A DNA stretch of 13,103 nt from Candidatus Omnitrophota bacterium (lineage in GTDB: Bacteria; Omnitrophota; Gorgyraeia; Gygaellales; Profunditerraquicolaceae). This document shows positions 13,102 through 13,103 of the stretch, piece by piece (position 1 is the first letter of the stretch; the number at the start of each line of letters is the position of its first letter). Made by a program: the position numbers and the translations under genes. The stretch spans positions 1-13,103 of the forward strand of contig JAQUOO010000026.1 in the NCBI GenBank assembly GCA_028717055.1, given 5' to 3'. The notes under the pieces are model-generated. The model did no database searches. It saw nothing but the letters and a program-made list of their open reading frames with translations, and was not told the DNA's origin.

Positions 13102-13103
13102 AT

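Noticed and set aside
1..13103. CRISPR array, toxin-antitoxin pair or phage genes
   Set aside because: No regularly spaced repeats and no such proteins were found on either strand.

Overview
The window reads as a piece of a Gram-negative, probably anaerobic or microaerophilic bacterial chromosome. The evidence is a predicted outer-membrane beta-barrel, a lipoprotein-type signal sequence, rubrerythrin with a desulforedoxin-like partner, and a tRNA without encoded CCA. An uncultivated lineage such as Omnitrophota fits the gene mix and the YLLSAIC-type heptanucleotide repeat, but this is a guess. All protein genes are on the minus strand; only a tRNA-Leu gene is on the plus strand.

Layout from left to right. 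At 1-81 a gene enters from beyond the left edge, and its start region lies inside a nested hairpin. At 144-861 a two-gene oxidative-stress unit encodes a 41-residue desulforedoxin-like protein and then rubrerythrin. At 927-1979 lies a MetA/SphA-type outer-membrane protein with a good promoter and a leader of about 160 nt. At 2310-2433 is tRNA-Leu(CAG) with a near-perfect promoter. At 2441-6207 is a compact six-gene arsenic operon, transcribed leftwards in the order DUF134 regulator, ArsP permease, ArsE, ArsF, ArsG and ACR3, from a promoter with a 26-bp perfect palindrome at the expected transcription start. At 6225-7226 is a clan GH-A-like glycoside hydrolase. At 7297-8670 is one open frame joining a Maf nucleotide pyrophosphatase to an M48 metalloprotease. 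At 8677-9921 is a BaiN/HI0933 flavoprotein, at 9930-10487 pyrE, at 10560-12203 an ArnT-like membrane glycosyltransferase, and at 12200-12922 a membrane-anchored polysaccharide deacetylase overlapping it by four bases.

The arsenic operon is the most interesting region. ACR3 should expel arsenite and ArsP should expel trivalent organoarsenicals. ArsE (cytosolic thioredoxin fold), ArsG (CcdA-like membrane protein with the two expected cysteines) and ArsF (CxxC protein) resemble the three parts of DsbD encoded as separate genes, so they may form a dithiol relay across the inner membrane. This reading depends on ArsF being exported. Its signal peptide appears only if translation starts at a CTG codon, which sits 5 nt after a strong ribosome binding site. 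The preceding gene, arsE, recovers its first beta strand only if it starts at an ATA codon, again next to a strong ribosome binding site. No arsR gene is visible although the operator looks ArsR/SmtB-like; the first gene encodes a cysteine-rich DUF134 protein that could be the sensor.

The other notable structure is a four-copy 7-nt repeat at 8045-8072, at the Maf-M48 junction. It encodes the hydrophobic part of the M48 signal sequence and, because 7 is not a multiple of 3, gives the same hydrophobic cycle in every forward frame of that strand.
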